Shown here: in pieces, positions 1-14,100 of the stretch
Layout: the number at the start of each line of letters is the position of its first letter
Position numbering within the stretch: the stretch's first letter is position 1
Origin: Owenia fusiformis
Lineage: Eukaryota; Annelida; Polychaeta; Sabellida; Oweniidae
Direction of reading: 5' to 3'
DNA: 60,000 nt
Assembly (NCBI GenBank): GCA_903813345.2
Contig: CAIIXF020000005.1
Location: 9,677,375 to 9,737,374 of the forward strand
Position numbers and translations under genes: made by a program
The notes under the pieces: model-generated
Databases searched by the model: none
What the model saw: the letters and a program-made list of their open reading frames with translations, nothing else
Told to the model about the DNA's origin: nothing

Positions 1-3000
1 GTCACAGATATCCCCCGGTGCTATCAAGCATAGAACATTATGAGGAGCATTGTAAAAACAAACAAAAACAATACTCAAAAAATAAAATTGGAGTCAATCT
101 TCAAATCTATAATATTAAACATTGTCCAACGATCACATAAACCATACAAAATGGTTGTTTCACCTCGTGAGGAGGAAATGAATCTGAGAATGAACGATCA
201 TAAATGTCACAAAGTAAGAACAAGGGATAAGACACTAGAATACTGAAACCCTACATATTTCTAATTTCCTGTTCATAGCTCCATTCGATATCACATGGCA
301 TCAATGAATCAAAGAGTAAGGTAATATGCTTATACCATCACGTCCAGATCATGTGAAACAGTACAATGGTATTACCCTTGTATGATTTACATTCATACAA
401 TTGGTCTATTACAAATTAAATGCAAACAATACACCTGATTGGGTAGTAAACTAATATGATACAAGGTATTAACATACAAAACGTCACCACCTGACATTTG
501 TTGCAGACGCCGAACGACAACAGCCGAACACCGTTGGCAAAAAGTTGAAGACCATAACAAGATGTCACCACTTGTGATGGTGACATAAGAAATATTGGTC
601 GTCTTTTTTAAGAATGCCAGATGTGCGTTCTCTGAGTAAATATTTGGAAATTTCAGTTAATAAAGATTTATGCTTTCATTGTTATCCGCGTAACTGTAAA
701 ACACTGTAAATTTGTAACACTAAGACCAAATCAGAAAAAACTAAAGGATCATTGAAAATCACAACATTACATGAAGAAACAAACCCAAAAACAAACAAAC
801 AAACAACGCCCTGTGTTTCTCCATCATTAAAGAACAGAATCACAATCCAAAACTAAAGGACCATGGTAGGTAGGTAGCAACAAATATAACAATGAGAACA
901 GGCTGTTTTGTTTTCTGATGTTGCTCTGAAGATGTCACAAAATGAGATAATTTTATACATACCTTGTAAATCTGATATTTCCTATCGCTATTGCGGTAAT
1001 ATTTATGTTACTTTATATTGTCTGGAAAGTACGTAGTCGTTGAGCAATGAACACCACGTTGATCATCTTTCATTTGAAATGGCAATTAACTCATCTTTGA
1101 ACGTAGTCAGTTTCCTATGAATAGAGAAATATCATGGTTTAGTACAATAAAGTTATTATTAGGTGACATCAACATATAATATATACTGCATATACCCGAC
1201 AAAATGAGCTGCTTAAACTATATTATAATCAATTGCTAAATTATATTACGTTAATGTGAGTAAAATGGTAACATCTTGCGAATAAAAGTTGAGATGACAT
1301 ATAAAAAATCAAAACTTGGGAAACAATACACTATTTTATTCACTTTATTGGCATTTGTGCGATGTTTCATTGTACATTGAACTTTGTGTTTCACTAAAAT
1401 ACACAAAGTCGAGCTACAAATCAGACAAATACAAAGTGCAAAGGGTAACATAATACTTACATTTATTACAAAAAAATATTCTCTAGAATTGTGTTGCGTT
1501 ATTGTGTACCAGTCTGCTGTACCTAAAATTAACAGAATGGTTTATTGCGATTTCAATATAAGATTCATTATCAATAAAAAATACATTTTCAAATAATTTA
1601 GTTACCAAAATGAGAATTGAATATTCGAAAGCAGTAATAGTCGTGCTTTAACGAACAATTAGATGAGTTAGTCCTAACTTATGCATTATACAAAAAGTAA
1701 TGAGAAAATCAAAAAACTTACCATACTAACTATAGTTTATATAGTCACAAGTCATTCCTTTCCAAGATGAACTCGTCCATCCAAAGGCCATGATTAAGAG
1801 GAACATACTCAACTGACAATTTTCAAGCAATTAATTACGAACTAATAACTGTGTGAAAGAAAGAATGATGGTAAAATAGAAGTTTTATGCTGAGACGAAT
1901 GAAATGAAATCAAAATTGAAAAGAATAAATGAACGTCAAGTAGAAGTTCTTACTTATGCTAGTATTAAGAATTTTCTTACAAATATATAAGTTTAGATTC
2001 TTGAATATTGTAAAATAAGCCAATCCCCTGACCACTGTGTAATAATAAGAAAGATTTCTTTGTTTTATAAAATTCTTCTTCAGATTTTCAGAATAATATA
2101 CAAAATTACAATTGAACATTGTTTATTTGTTGTGCTGCAACCACTACCACCCTTTGAATTAATTTTCTAATAATATTAGGCATCTTTATATTAATTCTTA
2201 TTTGTCACAAGATTCTGTTCCCTGGCACACTCAAAGTCTGATACAATACGTTTGTGCTTTAAATCGTCCACAATTTATTGAGCCCTAGGCTGAAAACCTT
2301 GAATATGATGGATGCATCGGTTTCTCTGAAGTTATTCATTACAAGACAATTATTTTATGATAAGACAAACTCTTGAGAAAGAACAGTGGATATAAACTGG
2401 TCATTCTGAATCTTACATTGGTAAAGTTTGGGTTGATAGTATTTGCTTGTGCTTGTTTCATAGTGTTCTTTTCTTCATCCTACGCAGAACTCACATGCTG
2501 GGCATTATAAAAAAAGTGTTTTTCAGTTTGACTTTTGTCTGCATTGCACTTAAAGCACGGTTCACTCGTGCATCTAGGGTGTTTTAAATTCACCTGTTTC
2601 TTGTATATCCTGAATTTGTTAACCTCTCTTACTTTCATTAGTTCTGGTATCCATCTTTCTGAAACAAACTTCTTTTAATATAGATGATTGTGTTTGAAGT
2701 TGTAATTATTTTTTATTTAATTTAGTTCGTATGATCTTTTTTTACAATTTTGCTATTTTTAGAAAATAAGCATGTTAAGGATTATGTCCATATACACATT
2801 TTTAGAAATTGCCACCCTACGTGCCCATGTCATTTTCTGGTCAAAATAAGAAGTAAAAAGATGTTGGTGTGTTTCCTTGTTTTTTCTGGATAGTTTTCTT
2901 GATGAACTGTATGTAATCTAATGTTGTGTGAGGAACAGCCGAATGTTTTTTTCTTGAAATCAGCATTTTCAAGATTTACTAACTAACAGAAGCCAATGCA

Positions 3001-5147
3001 AGGATACTTACCTAAAAATAAGCAAACAAACCTATGTCATTATACTTAATTTTGAACCAGACGATAACATTATTCATAATAAATTATTAATGAATCTAAA
3101 TAATATGTCACAATATAATATTTACAATCTACTGTTCAAAACCCTTTGATTTGCACATAAAAAGGCATACATCAATAAAATTTCAGAATTCCCATCAGTC
3201 AAGGTTTGGAATTTTAGGGGCACAAATTAGAAAGATATGTATGATCTACTCAAGAATAGCTTTGATTTCAGTATCACATCCTCATACTTTGAAGTGGGAT
3301 CTTATAATTATTGCGAATTCTTGCATTAGCTGTTTTGCATTTCCTGATGCACAAATCAGAATAATAATACATTGATAAAATAAAATATCGCCACACTTTG
3401 AAGAGTTCTTAGTTTTCTGAGGCATGAATCAGAAAAATGGAGCAACCAACATTTCAAACAGTACTCATTCCTTTGGTTGGACATTAAAAGTCCCATCATT
3501 TGAAGCAGCCATTTTTCATCATTTTTTTGCCAGATATGAGGAGAATTCATCCACTATTGAGTTATTTTCAGACAGACAAACCCATCGAAGACTTTACTAT
3601 ATCCCTACCATTTGATGGGATAATTAGAACTGACAGTTGATAAACTAAAAAAATCCCATTCAGGAATAGTATGTATCGAAATACGATCCAAAAATAATAA
3701 AATCATATTTGAGCTTTTCATATATTGAATAAACTAAGAAGAAAAAGTGACAAGTTTGCTTACACGTTTTTTTACTGTACAGAAAATATAACTTCATACA
3801 TTTGTACTAACTCAACTCCCAGCAAAAATGCAGAGCTTGTTTATGACATTTGTACAAAGGGGCATTTATGTGACAGAATCCACGATGATGTTTCTCACCA
3901 AACAGGATCTAGTTCTTCCTGCCTGTCAATAGCACAATTGCCTTCTATAATACATATGCACATAAATAAGATGAATAAGAAAACCATACAGAATTTGAAG
4001 TCGGGGGAGTACAAAGTTAACCTTAAGTTTTAAATTGGATGATTTTAAACTATTGCAAAGCTTTTATAAAAAAGTACAATTTAATGCAAGAATTGATTAG
4101 AAACACATTATGAAAATGCAGAGCTTACATTCCAACTGAAAAAATTTAATTGTGATGGGCCAGGATAACAATATTAATCAGAATTGGGGGATGGGGGGGA
4201 GGGGGAGTAATTTATAAAAACAATTTGAATTTTTGAGTTTTATTATATTATATAATATTATTATAGCATATTATACAGATAATATACATATTAACATAAT
4301 ATATTTACATATAGCAGGTATTGCATAGAAATAAAGCTTTTTACAATATACATCGTATTCACATGAAATAAGTCATACAAGTATTTTAGTATTCTGATGA
4401 ACTGATCATATTAGCCAATTCTCAACATGTCAAAAATAGAATCAATCGCAATATAAAAAAAATGTATCAGTACATTTCAATCATGGATGATTTTTTACCT
4501 ACTTTTTACATCAATATACATCTAAAGATTGCTTTGAATTGGTGTTTTATATGCGAACATATCTCACACATGACCTTTTCAATTTTTATTTCAATTATAG
4601 ATTTGACAATTTTTTTTTATTTTCTTTCCATGTTAGATTTGACAATATTGCAACTTAAATATAATATAATCAGCTTAAGGCAGAATATTTACAAAACATG
4701 CAGAATATATCTGATGTGCAAAAAGCACAGGGGTCCAACTACACACGAAACAAACATTAATTTGAATTTTAGACCTAACACAAATTTGACAATCAAGGAT
4801 TGTGAGTCTCACACTACACCGTTTTTTTTTTCTTCAAACTTGTTCCATACAAAGCAGAACAAATGCCTTTCTGTTGGTACATTATTCTGTTAAACAGAGT
4901 CCCTCCTTTATGCGTTGTTCAATTTAATGGTTTTCGTGTATACTGTAGTCCGACTCCAATGAAAAAGGTTAGCGGATGCATCTCAGATATATTGTCCATA
5001 CTTTTAATGCTCAAATAACATAAAATGATAAACATGTTTTGAAGATTTTCCAAATGGCACAAAATGACTAGAATATGTAATATCTTACTTTCAGTTCAAA
5101 CATTTGAGTTCATTGCTTTATATCAAACATTATTTAGAATGAGATAA
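1..5147. other. Intergenic DNA without a recognisable gene
   Basis: AT-rich sequence with only short chance reading frames (the longest, 4462-4893, is low-complexity and shows no domain). It holds one copy of the ~120-bp dispersed repeat (462-588), a G-rich patch near 4186-4206 and many TA-rich stretches. I see no splice-flanked exon, RNA gene or long open frame. It may include the far flank of a gene outside the window. Confidence 0.6.
462..588 (+). repeat. ~120-bp dispersed repeat, intergenic copy
   Basis: Begins near 'AAGGTATTAACATACAAA', continues through CACCACCTGACATTTGTTGC and ends in a short palindrome of the form TGTCACCACTTGTGATGGTGACA. The same order of motifs recurs at about ten other places here (16688, 17461, 21053, 34363, 34708, 38283, 38653, 41098, 47759, 49151). 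It has no coding capacity and looks like a short non-autonomous element. Confidence 0.8.
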
Positions 5148-5240
5148 TACGAGGGTTGTTCCAGAAGTAATGCATTAACATTATCAATGCAACTTGTTAG
5201 TTAAAGAATATAGTGCATTACTTCTGGGACAACCCTCGTA
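5148..5240. mobile_element. 93-bp Tc1/mariner-type MITE
   Basis: Near-perfect terminal inverted repeats: the left end reads TACGAGGGTTGTTCCAGAAG and the right end is its complement (ending in AACCCTCGTA). The element is bounded by TA, the usual mariner target. Arms of about 28 bp surround only about 35 bp of unique sequence, so it is an extremely small non-autonomous element. Confidence 0.85.
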
Positions 5241-5795
5241 CATTGTTATAGTTCCTACCAAAGAGGTGAATCTTTGAGGATGAACGTCTACATGACGATC
5301 AAATGTATGTGAACATATACATCAATCAAACTGTTAAACAGACAAAAAACAAAGAATATAGCTATGTTAGTCTTATATCTACATGTATGTGCTTAACTAA
5401 GATAAAAGCAATGCCTCATTGAGCAGCTAATATCTTACGATTAAAGATTTTAGGTCAGAGAGATAGTGATCCAGTCAAAAATTTGAATACATGTATTTGT
5501 TTCAAAGGGAACTCTATTTTTACCTCAGGTTGACACAAATATCTTAAGTATACAGATAAAGTAGAAATTCAACTTCCAAGATAGTAGTAGTAAATGTATA
5601 TTGACCTAACTCATTGGAACATTTTAATGAAAACGGAAGCAATAATTGTAAAAGCTATTTTTTCATAAAATTTGATAATTAATAATAAACAGCAAGCATG
5701 CATCCACCTACTATTTCCTTTGTTTATGAATTCTAATGAAACAACATGCATTATGTCAACACATGTTTGTAAGAAAATCACGATCTATATATAAT

Positions 5796-8363
5796 ATGTG
5801 GAGTAGGGTGGTCCAAAATATGGCGAAAAACCAACTTTGTTTCAGATCATCTTCCTCATTTCACTTACTGTTGTCCATGACCTAAAACACCTACACACCA
5901 AATTTTAAGACCCAAATCACATGGGAAATTTACCCACGCTTCGACTGAAAATTCGGTTATTTCATGATTTTTTGCTATTTTCGATAAATTGTCATCTCCC
6001 TTTTCCTGGTATAATATGTTTCTATTTTTTCATAATAAACATTTTTGTAGGACTCTTTATTACTTCATAATACTAGGAACCCATACACCAAATGTTGAGA
6101 CCCAAATCCCATGGGAAATTTACCCACGCTTCAACTGAAAAATTCGGTTATTTCATGATTTTTTGCTATTTTCGATAAATTGCCATCTCCATTTTCCTGG
6201 TATAAAATGGTAGATGTCTTTATATAATAAATATTTTTGGATGACTCTTTATTACTTCATAATACTTAGGAACCCATACATCAAATTTTGAGACCCAAAT
6301 CCCATGGGAAATTTACCCACCCTTCGACTGAAAAATTGGGTTATTTCATATACAATACAATACATCTCTATTTTCCTGGTATTATATGTTTCTATTTTTT
6401 ATAATAAATATTTTGGGAGGACTCTTTATTACTTCATAATACGAGGAACCCATACCCCAAATATGCACCAAATTTTGAGACCCTGGCCCCATGAGAAATT
6501 AATTCATGCTTCAACCAAAAATTTGTGATTTTCTGCGAATTTTCTCCTATTTTCAATAGATCAACATTAATCTTATATTTAGTTTTTAAACATTTTAGGA
6601 GGACATTAATACGTTCTTAATACTAGGAACCCATACATTTAATATGTACCAAATGTTTAGACCTGAACCCCATGGGAAATTCACGTTTGCTTCGATCATA
6701 TACTTTTGATTTTTGTCGTTTAGAGCACCATATCATTGTTGTGTGATGTGCAATTTGTAATAAATTGTATTACACGTTGTCTTAATTATCCTGTTTGGCC
6801 TTACATATGTAACATCGTGAAAGATGGTTATATAGTACTTTAAGGTAATTCCATATTTTCAGTTTTAATGGCTTCCTAATTGGAGCCCCGTGTTTTTTCA
6901 GGAAAACATAGCTCATTCCATTCAGATGCACAAACAGTGTATAAACATAGCACATAGTACATTATAGAAAATTACTAACCATCAACTAATAATCTAATTA
7001 CATATTTGAACTCAGTGTAAAATTGAAAGAGCTGACCAAGTATGGAATGAGTTCCAGAAATAACATTGGACTCCACTTAAAATTTCTGAACATACAGAAT
7101 TACCTTAAGTGTTTCTCATTGATCTTCCTATCTCCTACATTGTGTACTTTCAGGGCATGAACATTTTCAGAGAAATGACAAAGCTCAGTGGAAGCTTGAA
7201 TCCCTTGAAGATTTGGTACAGGCTTACTGGTTACAACAGAGACCATGCCATTGATAGATTGATCAATCAAAAAATCATTTCTCCAAAGAAAATCAAATTT
7301 GATATTTGACCTTACCCTGCAAAGATGTGAGAAAGAATATGACATCTCACACAAATCCAAACAAAGTCCTGTGATGTATCCCTACTGAAACCAACAAACC
7401 AAATCTTCAAGGCATTTGAGTTGCTGTCGAGTCATCACTTCTTAATATTCACCACAGTATATAAATGTACAAGTAAAAGATCCTAAATTTTCCCCAAACT
7501 ACTGAATTTGTCGCCTTTCAATAAGACTTAAAGTCTTGATATTTAGGTGTTTCTTTGGATTAAGAAGGAATTACCATAATGTTTATTAACATATTATGCC
7601 CCTAAAACAGACATCATAAGCTATCATAAGCACCAGTTTTCAGTCAAAGCATGGGTAACGTTCTCATTGGATTTGGGTCTCAAAATTTGGTGGATATTTG
7701 GTGTATGGGTTTTTAGTATTATGAAGTAATAAAGAGTCCTCAAAAATGTTTATTATAAAAACATATCGTACCAGGAAAATGGAGACAACAATTTATTGAA
7801 AATCGGAAAAAATGTGAAAATCACAATTTTTCAGTCAAACCATGGGTAAATTTCCCATGGGATTTGGGTCTCAAAATTTGGTGTATGGGTTCCTAGTATT
7901 ATGAAGTAATAAAGAGTCATCCAAAAATATTTATTATGAAAAAATAGAAACATATTATACCAGGAAAATGGAGACAGTAATCTATTGAAAATCGGACAAA
8001 ACTGTGAAAATCACAATTTTTCAGTCAAAGCATGGGTAAATTTCACATGGGATTTGGGTCTCAAAATTTGGTGTTTGGGCTCCTAGTATTATTAAGTAAT
8101 AAAGAGCCCTACAAAAATGTTTATTATGGAAAAATAGAAACATTTATACCAGGAAAAAGGAGATGGCAATTTATCGAAAATAGCAAAAAATCATGAAATA
8201 ACCGAATTTTTCAGTCGAAGCGTGGGTAAATTTCCCATGGGATTTGGGTCTCAAAATTTGGTGTGCAGGTGTTTTAGGTCATGGACAACAGTAAGTCAAA
8301 TGAGGAAGATGATCCGAAAGAAATTTGGTTTTTCGCCATATTTTGGACCACCCTAATGTGGAG
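5796..8363. mobile_element. hAT-like fold-back transposon with 8-bp target duplication
   Basis: The element proper is 5804-8355 (2,552 bp). Its ends are TAGGGTGGTCCAAAATATGG and the reverse complement. It is flanked by an exact 8-bp direct repeat, ATGTGGAG (5796-5803 and 8356-8363), the duplication length typical of hAT transposons. Each arm consists of four to five tandem units of about 190 bp in opposite orientations, so the arms (~5804-6690 and ~7640-8355) could form a very large hairpin. The centre (~6700-7640) has no transposase frame, so it is non-autonomous. The family assignment rests on the duplication length and terminal bases only. Confidence 0.85.
6838..7110. mobile_element. Palindromic element nested in the fold-back centre
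   Basis: The left end CTTTAAGGTAATTCCATA matches the complement of AGAATTACCTTAAG on the right (~7096-7109). A second inner pair, CTCATTCCATTC (~6911) and GGAATGAGTTCC (~7044), continues the inverted symmetry. It is probably a separate small inverted-repeat element, about 270 bp, that landed inside the larger one. No target duplication was established. Confidence 0.5.
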
Positions 8364-9903
8364 GTGGTATTTTCAATTCATGAACTTGATCACTGTCTCT
8401 TCAATTGGTTCTTTTTGAAATAAGAATATATTATTACAGAGAACTCTTCGATTGCATATTCAGCATTACTTCTTATTACATGAAACTACTGTCTATACTA
8501 TCAAAAGGTGTGGGTTGCTATAGTAGATGTTACATGATGTCCTTTCTCCCTTCCATAGTCAATTATTGCATCCCCTCACAATTTTATATAATATCAAATC
8601 AATTATTGACTATTGGCATGATTGAATGATCATAAAAAAATTCATTCTGAACTTAGGCACAATAGTCACTATTAGTGGGCCTTTTTGGCATTACTGTGCC
8701 TTTTTGGGCCTTACATTTTAATTCTAGGCCAAATTATACAGAAAATTGGCCTTAAATTTTCAAAATTAGTGCCAAATTTTAGGGGACAAATAGATTTTTA
8801 TGAGTTGAAATGTAGCCCCTCCTTGTTAGTTTTCAGATCTGCCCCTGATTATGACCCCAATTTGTTGACAAAATGGATTGCTAGAGTGTGTCAATTTTTG
8901 AAGATTTCTTTTTATCACTTTTTCAAATTTCTATTTTAGATTTCTTTAAAAAGGAGAATTGGGGAGAAACACTCAGACAAAAGCCTCATATTTAATAACA
9001 TTGTATTAACTCCATCATTGTATACATTGTATGTAAAAATATTAAACATACACAAGAATTAAGGTAAGCAGTGTAGAATCAATTATCATTACTTGTGTAG
9101 TGTTGTACATTGACCATATGCAAAAAGGTCCCATATTCTGCTCACCTTAGTTCTCATGTTTGCTTAGTACTTATCATATATACAAAAGTACCATTTCGAG
9201 AAACAGTGAGGGAAATAACCAACAGATTTCAAGTTTTGACAAAATTTGTAATTTTTGGTCCTTTGGAAACAACTCTTTTTGAAAAAGGCACACATACAGT
9301 AAAACTAGTGAAGTGAATGCTTTTTGAATCAGCTAAAAGTGTTCCAATTAGTGTTCACATCTACAGCTTAAATCATGCAGCAAAAATTGGAATAAAAAAG
9401 TGTTTGCATATACACTGTTTTGATTATACATGTACATTCTAGATAAATAATGTGTTCAATGAAGAGGTCTTTGTTTAGTAACATTTTACAGAGTTAAATG
9501 TTAAAAACAAACAAAAATGTTATCAATACATACTACTATCTTGTGTTATGTTAATAAAATTGTAAATGAATTCATATTTTATAAGTCATGCCAATGCCTT
9601 AAGACTAATTTACATAATAAAGTATAAGGAATGTTACATGAGTGGTAAGCTATTTACAGATAGAGTACAAAAATATTGCAGCTAAATAATTGCACAATTG
9701 CAGTTGAGTACATTTTATTTTCCAAAAGTACAACTTTCCGTGATTTGTGTTCACGTCTCTACTTTTGCATCACCAGTGTTCTTTACTTTGCCTTAAGTTT
9801 GTGAAAATGCTGCACTACAGGGTTCCAACCATATTATGGGAGCGAATAGATTACTGACATGTGGCGAGATTCTGAAGGGAACTTGGGTCTGAATTCATAA
9901 CAC
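8364..9903. other. Intergenic DNA, no gene seen
   Basis: No exon, RNA gene or conserved frame is visible. The stretch 8660-8800 is rich in GGCC and TTTTTGG-type words. A similar purine/pyrimidine-rich stretch occurs at 25225-25380 in the opposite sense, so the two may be diverged copies of a low-complexity repeat. Confidence 0.5.
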
Positions 9904-10201
9904 TTAACCTCTTGACACCCCAGAGTGACAAGATTTCTCGTCACCTCAGAAATGACCTTGAAACCCAGAGTGACGGATAATCCGTCACAAAATTCTTTAC
10001 TAAAATTGCTCTTATTTGAACAATTTTATTCCAATTTACACAAAAATTACCTTAAATATCTAGAAATGATCTCTGCTGTCTAATTTCACTAAATTGAACA
10101 TCGTCTGTTGTATATGTATGTTGTTAAATGTCAAAAAAATGGCAAAAATTAAAAATTATCTGGTTTCAACCTATTTTAGAACTTGGGATTCAAGAGGTTA
10201 A
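9904..10201. mobile_element. piggyBac-type MITE, intact copy
   Basis: It starts TTAACCTCTTGA and ends TCAAGAGGTTAA: perfect 8-bp inverted termini bounded by TTAA, the diagnostic piggyBac target. It is 298 bp including the TTAA ends. Inside are two short palindromes containing GTGACGGAT/ATCCGTCAC and GTGACAAGA/TCTCGTCAC. A second copy (26231-27477) in an EXOC6 intron shares nearly the whole length but is split by an insertion. Confidence 0.85.
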
Positions 10202-11168
10202 GCTCCAAATTTCACAATTTTCAATGTTTCTTTGCCACTTTCACAATTGATTATTAAAACTTGATTGAGTATCCACTGATAATTCTATAAACCTTTATTT
10301 TTGATGCCATAGAGTGCACAAGAAGAGGAATTCCAGTGCTATCAAATTATTTTTATACATGTTTTTTTGCCATTGAATTCAATATGGATGTACAATAGAG
10401 TATTTTACAGCATAAAATCTCACTTGACTGTAGTATCAAATAATGCAAATATGCTTTACTTAGTCGACTAAATCGAAACAAAGCACAATTTGGACAATTA
10501 GTATCTAAATAGTATATAGAATTTGAAAGGGTTATCTTAGAATTTACACAGCCTGCCCAAAAACTCATGAATTTTAGGCTATTCATCAAGAAACATCCCT
10601 GACAATGCCTAAATCACTCGATTGAGTGGTTTGGCTAAAAATATACTGATGCCATTTTCCTGCCCACATACCTGCCTATTAAGCTGACCACAATGCCATG
10701 TCTTTTTAGGTACAATAAAAATTAATTATCATAAGTGAGTCTAGTCAGGATGCATATACATTTATGGCTAGTCATTCCATAAATCACATATAACCCATAC
10801 TGAATAATTAAAACCAGATCCAATCCAGGCAAATTGTATTTAGCTTGGTAAGTTGTAATACAATAGTCAATCTTAACACCACTAATAACCATAAATAATT
10901 TATTGAAGACATATACATCTGGGCAGACAAAATAATTCAACACTGGTTATGCAAAAGTTAAGCCAATATGTATATACAATACACATGATACACACTTCCA
11001 TTCTTCGTTTTCTTGTTCTGACGGCAGTATCACGCGATTGTCCCATTTTATATGTTATATTCACTGATTGTTCATTTACTCGGCAGGTTAAACCTTCATG
11101 AAGATAACCATATTGGACGACTAGCCGAGTATATATATACGGAGGATAATTCTAAACACTGTACTCAA

Positions 11169-14100
11169 TCATGTAGCACCATTCATTAAACCACGTAGTT
11201 GTTTTAGAACAGTATCTAAAAGCTTTTTCTTGTCTCTCTCGTTTTTCTTTAACGATGCAAAAAGATTTTTCTTTTTGTCCGCATCTTTCATTCTGTAATA
11301 CACAAAGGGTACATAAGCCCCTTGAGTGGATGCTAAAATAGGGGTTTCAATTGCATATGTTTAAGGGTGTAACTACTTAATCATGTTTAAGATTTATGAC
11401 TTTTGTCATATTTCTATCATAATCAACCTTTGAGTTATTTTCAAAAGAAACACCTTAAAGAAGCACTTGACATTAAAAACTCAGTAATAAAATAACTGAT
11501 TCATCTTCAAAGCTATATTTTCATTAAGAAGATAACTATCACTTTAACTTTCATCCTTCAGAATATACTATGTCAGTCATAAATAACCATTTCCTATCAA
11601 CAATATTAAAATGAAATTCAACATTACTTTTTAAAAAACAAAAATTTTATGAAATTCAACATTACTTTTTAAAAAACAAAAATCTAGAAGTAATATTCAT
11701 GTGCTGGACCAACTTGCTTATTCTTTATATGGATACCCAACTGACTATATGCAAATATAGATGGCACTTACTTCTCTAGCAGGGCTATCGCAGTGCTTGG
11801 TTGTACTCGGATATATTTGCACGATGATTGACCATAGTCCGCTAAATATGTTGACCAATCCCAAGATGTAAACAGATCTAAAAGCTACAAGAAAACATAG
11901 AAGAAATTATTATTCTGATGCCGATTTAAATGAATTTATACATAACAACTATACAAATGTTGTATTTAATTTTCCCCTTATGGAATAGGATTGCGGATCA
12001 TCATTTTTCAGCCATAACATATCACCATCATATACCTGGTGTATGTACATACTGTTTCTAGATGCATTTCTATTCATGCATTCATACATTTTTAAATTTT
12101 AAATAATTGCATTTATCAGATTTTCAAGCATGCCCTCATAGAGAGAAGGGTTTCAAATAAAATGTTCACCTGTCTTAGGTCTTGGAAAGCCAGTTGTAGG
12201 GTACCATCATTGAATCCTGGCACAGGCTCTGAGCAGGCAAACTCTAAAAGTACACAGTATACATATTAATAAACATATTTCAAAATACTTCAAACAGTCC
12301 ACTTAGTTAAGCTCCACACATTAATTAGCATATAAACAGTCTTTGTTAAGTGTATAAAAGTAACTTCAAAAGGAAATTAAGAAGTGTGTCATTATTAACC
12401 AGCAAAGGTTAATTGAATATCACACTACGAATCAAATTCAAAGTTAACAATAAACATGTAAAGGTTATTTGTTGGGAGGGAATAAATATGCCTTTTATTC
12501 CATGGGACAATATCATATTGTCCCTCAGACCATGAGGAAAATATAATAAATTGTGTCCTTGAAATAAAACCTTTATTTCATTCTGACATATCATTTCACT
12601 GTATCATATTATCTAAATAATGTTATGTTATAATAACAGACAACCAAAATAATTCATCAAACAGGCAATTCTATCAAATAAACAACACAAATTCAAATGG
12701 CTGTTTTTAACGAATGAAACAACGTAACAATTTCATGTTAACAGACATTGAATACGAAATAGTATAAAATGAATTCAATTTATCATCATAGGTGAACATG
12801 ATATTTGGGATCAGGATGACCAGTTCACGATGAACTATTATTCTATATGTGTTAAAAAGCCTGTTGATCTGTTGATCTTCTTAGATTATAACAGCCCCCT
12901 CACCACTTCTCATTGAGTCCTACGCCTAAGCAATAAGTGATTCACGTTTGATGACTTATCTAAGTAATTATAGTGTAGAGATAGGCGTTAAGATACACAA
13001 AAATATTATTGCTGCCGTAGTATACCTTATAAGTCCATAAATACTCATGAGTTGTTTAATAATACAAATGTGGAGGATTATTTACTGAATTTTGTATCTT
13101 ATATAAAATAAGTGAAATTAGGGCATTTAATGTGGGTACATTTCATTCCATATTACATTCAATATTACATTTTGATTTAAACCTTCAAATAAGTAAATAC
13201 CAAAAGGAATCAATTTCATTCAATAATTCATGTATTTTAGGACATAATCTTTATGTGAAAAAAGTGTCACCTATGAATCTGTTTATTATGGATACATGAA
13301 TGCACTTCAGAAGGCAATTAACAAATGAAGATTCATTATTTTTATGAATTTCATATGACTATTCTAACAATTGTATTTTCATACATATTTGCACTAATAA
13401 CTTCCATGTATTGTATTGTATTGATTTATTTCCTTCATTATGAAGATTTACAACATTAATAAGCAGCAATTTACATTATATCAAAATAAAATTATAATAA
13501 GAAAACTATTTATAGTATCATAGTATGTACAGATGTGTGACTTTCTTTTAAAAATATAGGTAGATGATCTGTACTACCTGTGCAGTATTATTCTAAACAA
13601 GTGTTGGTGAATCTGTACATCATCAGATTGATGTATGTTGCACATATGTTAAGCAATTTTATTGATGTGGCATCATCAATTGTATGCAAAATATCGGAGC
13701 GTCCTCCAAGGAGAAATTCTAGGATTATGTCATCTTCACTGTTTAGGAGTTCACATGACTGATGCACAGAGATGCTATTTATAATATTTTCATACATTTC
13801 ATTTCTTAATGCAATTAAAAATTGACATTCTACTATCATGTGTTTGACAGTATCATTGGTGGTTCTACCGCACCTCAGACATTGCGTATTGAAATCGTCA
13901 TCTGGAAGTTCCCTTGAAGCCAAATGTAGAAGTATTGCAAATGCCCATGTTTTAAGAGGATATTTCCTGCCAGCTACCCAATGTATTGCTGGTTTAAGTT
14001 CAGTCTGAATTTGCGCAAATCTGTTTAATTTTGTATTATTGGAGAGCAAGCGTTGCCAGTTTCCAGTTTCGTTAATATTGATTTGATCATTCACATAGCT

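Noticed and set aside
4462-4893. 143-codon frame in the 5' intergenic region
   Set aside because: Phe/Ile/Asn-rich composition expected from AT-rich DNA; no homology pattern or exon structure.
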